Source: Bradyrhizobium sp. (GTDB lineage: Bacteria; Pseudomonadota; Alphaproteobacteria; Rhizobiales; Xanthobacteraceae). From it: a stretch of DNA of 40,154 nt. The translations under genes and the position numbers were made by a program. The stretch lies in contig JAQGKC010000319.1 of the NCBI GenBank assembly GCA_028290305.1, positions 1 through 40,154 of the forward strand. The letters run 5' to 3'. Below the pieces are notes generated by a model, which saw only the letters and a program-made list of their open reading frames with translations, did no database searches and was not told the origin of the DNA. Shown one piece after another: positions 36,791 to 40,154 of the stretch (position 1 is its first letter; each line of letters starts with the position of its first letter).

Positions 36791-39124
36791 ATGACCAGCG
36801 CAGATAGCCCCGCATCGTTCGATCCGTCGTTTGCTGAATCCAAGGGATGGTTCCTGCGGCGGCTGCTGGCGCCGTTTGCCGTCTGTTTGGCCCTGCTGTC
36901 GGCCTTCCTGACCTTCGTGGTGCTGACCGGCCTGACGCCGATCGAACCGACCGCCGCGGTGGTCTACTCGTTCATCCTGATCAATGCCGCGACCATCCTG
37001 TTGCTGGTCGGAATCATTGTCCGCGAAGTGTGGCAGGTGATGCAGGCCCGGCGCCGGGGCCGGGCAGCAGCGCGACTGCACGTCCAGATTGTCAGCCTGT
37101 TTTCCGTCATCGCGGTGTTGCCGGCCGTGCTGGTGGCGATCGTCGCCAACGTGACGATCGATCGGGGCCTCGACCGGCTGTTTTCGGGTCCGACGCGCGA
37201 AGTGATCCAGAACTCGCTGATCGTTGCCCGCGCCTATATGTACGAACACGCGCAGCTTATTCGTGGCGACATTCTGGGGATGGCCAACGATATCGCGCAC
37301 GCCCGGCCGTTGTACGATCAGGATCGCGGAACGTTTCTCGAGCTTCTGACCGCAAGTGCCGCCTCACGCAATTTGCCGGGCGCCATGCTGATCGATAAGG
37401 ACAGCAAAGTCCTGTCGGCGGCACAAACCGGCATTCAGCAGGCCTTCACGGCGCCGGCGCCGGATTTCCTGAGTAACGTCAACGAAACCGAACCTCAGAT
37501 CGCGGTGTTCCCCGAAGCAAACTACGTCGCGGCCGTGATCCGGTTGCGTGCGTTCGACGACACCTTCCTCTATGTGGCGCGTCTGCTCGATCCCCGCGTG
37601 GTGGCGCAGCTCAAGCAAACCGAGGCCAGTGTCGCTGAATATTCCCAGATTGAATCGCGCCGGCTCGGCCTCCAGGTGTCGTTCGCACTGATGTTCGCGG
37701 TGATCGCGCTGACCATCCTGATGGCCTCGGTGTTGATCGGGCTGAATTTCGCCAATTGGCTGGTCGCACCGATACGGCGGCTGATGAGCGCCGCCAATCT
37801 CGTCTCGACCGGCGATCTGCATGTCCAGGTGCCGGTGCATCGCTCGGAGGGCGATCTCGCGCAACTCGGCGAGACCTTCAACAAGATGACGCAGGAGTTG
37901 CGAACTCAGCGCGACGAACTGGTCAGCGCTAGCGATCTGATCGACAGCCGCCGCCGGTTCATCGAGGCGGTGTTGTCGTCGGCGAGCGCAGGCATTATCG
38001 GCGTCGATGCTTCCGGCAGCGTCGGCATTCTCAACCGTTCGGCCGAGAAGCTCATCGGTCACGCCGAATCGGAGACGCTGGATCATCCGCTATCGGACGT
38101 GCTGCCCGAACTCGACGACATGATGAAAACCGCACGCGAGGGTACCCAGAAGCTGGTGCAGGGCCAGATCACGATCAACCGTGACGGCCATGAACGCAAT
38201 CTCTCGGTTCGTGTCAGCGCCGAGCAGACCAGCCAGTCGCGCGATAGCTACATCATCACGCTCGACGACATTACTGAGCTCGTTTCCGCCCAACGAACCT
38301 CGGCATGGGCCGACGTCGCGCGCCGCATCGCGCACGAGATCAAGAATCCGCTGACGCCGATCCAGCTTTCGGCCGAACGCATTCGCCGCAAGTTCGGCAA
38401 GGTCATCACCGAGGACAAGGCCATTTTCGAGCAGTGCACAGACACCATTGTGCGACAGGTCGATGATATCAGGCGGATGGTCGATGAATTCTCGCGCTTC
38501 GCGCGGATGCCGAAGCCTGTGATCGAAGGCGAGGACGTCGCCGACACCGTGCGTCAGGCCGTGTTCCTGATGCGGGTCGGACATCCCGACATCGACATCG
38601 AAGCCGAGATCAAGGAAGAGCCGATGCGGGCTCAGTTCGACCGGCGGCTGATTTCGCAGGCGCTGACCAACATCATCAAGAACGCGACCGAAGCCACCGA
38701 AGCTGTCCCGGCCGAAGAATTGGGCAAGGGTCGTATCGATGTCATCGCGGCGCGCGAGAACGAGGACATTGTGATCGACGTCATCGACAACGGTATCGGC
38801 CTGCCCAAGGTGAGCCGGGCGCGTCTGCTCGAACCCTATGTCACGACACGCGAAAAGGGCACCGGCCTTGGCCTCGCGATCGTCGGCCGCGTTCTGGAAG
38901 ACCATGGCGGCCGAATCGAACTCAACGATGCCGCGGACATCCGCCCCGGCGCGCGCGGGGCCTGGATGCGGTTGCGGTTTGCCGTATCCGGCCATGCACC
39001 AAAAGCCGAAGCGAAAGAGCCGGTTTCCGAAACAAACCAAACAAAAGAGCCGGCATCCGGAACCGCAGGGCCGGCTGCCGCGACTAACAATGAAGCAAAA
39101 ATCGAAGCCGCAACAGGCAACTGA
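36791..39124 (+). CDS. ntrY: Sensor histidine kinase NtrY
   Basis: A 777-residue membrane kinase. Three hydrophobic segments lie in the first 120 residues, then a periplasmic sensing part and a further membrane segment near residues 300-320 (LMFAVIALTILMASVLIGL). A HAMP linker, a PAS domain (SSASAGIIGVDASGSVG) and the kinase core follow: phospho-acceptor H515 in [17 protein letters not shown] box NIIKNATEA, G boxes DNGIGLP and GTGLGLAIV. A Lys/Glu/Pro-rich tail of about 40 residues ends the protein. A gap of 183 bp separates it from ntrC, the widest in the operon. Partner of NtrX in nitrogen and redox responses. Confidence 0.95.
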   Translation: MTSADSPASFDPSFAESKGWFLRRLLAPFAVCLALLSAFLTFVVLTGLTPIEPTAAVVYSFILINAATILLLVGIIVREVWQVMQARRRGRAAARLHVQIVSLFSVIAVLPAVLVAIVANVTIDRGLDRLFSGPTREVIQNSLIVARAYMYEHAQLIRGDILGMANDIAHARPLYDQDRGTFLELLTASAASRNLPGAMLIDKDSKVLSAAQTGIQQAFTAPAPDFLSNVNETEPQIAVFPEANYVAAVIRLRAFDDTFLYVARLLDPRVVAQLKQTEASVAEYSQIESRRLGLQVSFALMFAVIALTILMASVLIGLNFANWLVAPIRRLMSAANLVSTGDLHVQVPVHRSEGDLAQLGETFNKMTQELRTQRDELVSASDLIDSRRRFIEAVLSSASAGIIGVDASGSVGILNRSAEKLIGHAESETLDHPLSDVLPELDDMMKTAREGTQKLVQGQITINRDGHERNLSVRVSAEQTSQSRDSYIITLDDITELVSAQRTSAWADVARRIAHEIKNPLTPIQLSAERIRRKFGKVITEDKAIFEQCTDTIVRQVDDIRRMVDEFSRFARMPKPVIEGEDVADTVRQAVFLMRVGHPDIDIEAEIKEEPMRAQFDRRLISQALTNIIKNATEATEAVPAEELGKGRIDVIAARENEDIVIDVIDNGIGLPKVSRARLLEPYVTTREKGTGLGLAIVGRVLEDHGGRIELNDAADIRPGARGAWMRLRFAVSGHAPKAEAKEPVSETNQTKEPASGTAGPAAATNNEAKIEAATGN

Positions 39125-39141
39125 CAAGACAGGCGTGACAC

Positions 39142-40154
39142 ATGGCAAATGACATTTTGATTGTCGATGACGAAGCAGATATTCGAGATCTGGTTGCCGG
39201 CATTCTTGATGACGAGGGCTTCACCACCCGGACCGCGCGCGACAGCGATTCGGCACTGGCGGAAATCGCCAATCGCCGTCCGCATCTGGTGTTTCTCGAC
39301 ATCTGGCTGCAGGGCAGCAAGCTCGACGGGCTGCAGTTGCTGGAGCAAGTGAAGCGGGACCACGCCGATGTGCCTGTCGTGATGATTTCCGGGCACGGCA
39401 ATATCGAAACCGCGGTCGCGGCCATCAAGCGCGGCGCCTACGACTTTATCGAAAAGCCGTTCAAGTCCGATCGCCTCATTCTGGTGGCGACGCGGGCGCT
39501 GGAGACGTCGCGCCTGAAACGCGAGGTGAAGGAACTCAAACAACTTGCGCCTGCGGCGAGCGTCCTGACCGGGCGCTCCGCCTGCATGAATCAATTGCGC
39601 CAGACTATCGACCGGGCTGCGAAAGCCAATAGCCGCATCATGATCGTCGGTCCCTCCGGTTCAGGCAAGGAATTGGCCGCGCGCACATTGCATAACGCGT
39701 CAAGTCGCGCCGAAGGGCCGTTCGTCGTCATCAACGCCGCGGCGATTACGCCGGAGCGGATGGAAGTCGAACTGTTCGGGATCGAGCAGTCCAATGGCGA
39801 GCAGCAACGCAAAGCCGGCGCACTCGAAGAAGCCCATGGCGGCACGCTGTTCATCGACGAAATCGCCGACATGCCGCGCGAAACCCAGAACAAGATCCTG
39901 CGCGTGCTGGTCGATCAGACGTTTCTGCGCTCCGGCGGCACCGCCAAGGTCCATGTCGACGTCCGCATCATCTCCTCGACCGCGCGCAATCTGGAAGAAG
40001 AGATCGCCGAAGGGCGATTCCGCGAGGATCTCTATCACCGGCTATCGGTGGTGCCGATCCGGGTGCCGCCACTGTCGGAGCGCCGCGAGGATATCCCCGA
40101 ACTGATCGATTACTTCATGGATCAGATATCGATTGCGTCTGGCCTGCCGAAACG
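39142..40154 (+). CDS. ntrX: Response regulator NtrX, 3' end outside window
   Basis: The first 337 residues of an NtrC-like regulator; the rest lies beyond the window. The receiver has D53 in VFLDIWLQGSK, with IEKPFKSDRL near its end. The AAA+ domain has Walker A GPSGSGKE (170-177) and Walker B TLFIDEIADMP. Where NtrC has GAFTGA, this protein reads ELFGIEQSNGEQQRKAGALE, so the sigma-54 contact loop is absent. This agrees with reports that alphaproteobacterial NtrX does not act with sigma-54. It follows ntrY by 17 bp and forms a two-component pair with it. Confidence 0.95.
   Translation, partial: MANDILIVDDEADIRDLVAGILDDEGFTTRTARDSDSALAEIANRRPHLVFLDIWLQGSKLDGLQLLEQVKRDHADVPVVMISGHGNIETAVAAIKRGAYDFIEKPFKSDRLILVATRALETSRLKREVKELKQLAPAASVLTGRSACMNQLRQTIDRAAKANSRIMIVGPSGSGKELAARTLHNASSRAEGPFVVINAAAITPERMEVELFGIEQSNGEQQRKAGALEEAHGGTLFIDEIADMPRETQNKILRVLVDQTFLRSGGTAKVHVDVRIISSTARNLEEEIAEGRFREDLYHRLSVVPIRVPPLSERREDIPELIDYFMDQISIASGLPK

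Overview
The window is chromosomal DNA of a high-G+C alphaproteobacterium, most likely a Bradyrhizobium or close relative (Nitrobacteraceae). This rests on gene content and order: dusB-ntrB-ntrC-ntrY-ntrX diverging from ispDF, a pcm homologue-tolC-popZ-valS run, a complete aapJQMP amino-acid ABC operon, lipA followed by a RatA/Coq10 gene, and an imperfect palindromic repeat of a type common in this family. The genus is inferred from synteny and protein style; no search was run.

Left part (1-5 kb): the 3' end of a polyprenyl-phosphate-type family 2 glycosyltransferase overlaps a small lipid-A-biosynthesis N-terminal (LABN) membrane protein. After a lone secreted hypothetical gene on the minus strand and an A+T-rich stretch, the last 118 bp of the glycosyltransferase reappear (about 94% identical) directly in front of a second, more diverged LABN gene. 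This is a scar of segmental duplication or recombination. A secreted phosphoesterase follows.

Metabolism and transport (5-16.4 kb): a Na/Pi-cotransporter-PhoU fusion and cystathionine beta-lyase on the minus strand; the aapJQMP operon on the plus strand; an imperfect inverted repeat between convergent aapP and cysK; a DTW-domain tRNA modification enzyme; and a FUSC-type membrane protein.

Accessory-looking part (16.4-21.5 kb): between tRNA-Cys(GCA) and tRNA-Asn(GTT), both on the minus strand, lie small orphan genes with wide gaps: a lipoprotein, a Cys-rich repeat protein, secreted and membrane hypotheticals, and a zinc-ribbon protein. It also holds an overlapping minus-strand cluster whose last member is readable only through a -1 frame change at or beyond a perfect 24-bp palindrome. 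This is the least explained part of the window. No integrase and no duplicated tRNA end were seen.

Core part (21.7-32.7 kb): a 59-residue protein with a strong ribosome binding site, a divergent PCMT homologue, tolC with a very long hairpin terminator, popZ (polar organiser), valS, 3-methyladenine DNA glycosylase, lipA, a RatA/Coq10-like START protein, CinA/PncC, and bifunctional ispDF.

Right part (32.9 kb to the end): the nitrogen-regulation operon dusB-ntrB-ntrC-ntrY-ntrX. NtrB/NtrC and NtrY/NtrX are two histidine kinase/response regulator pairs. NtrC has the sigma-54-contact GAFTGA loop; NtrX does not. ntrX runs off the window.
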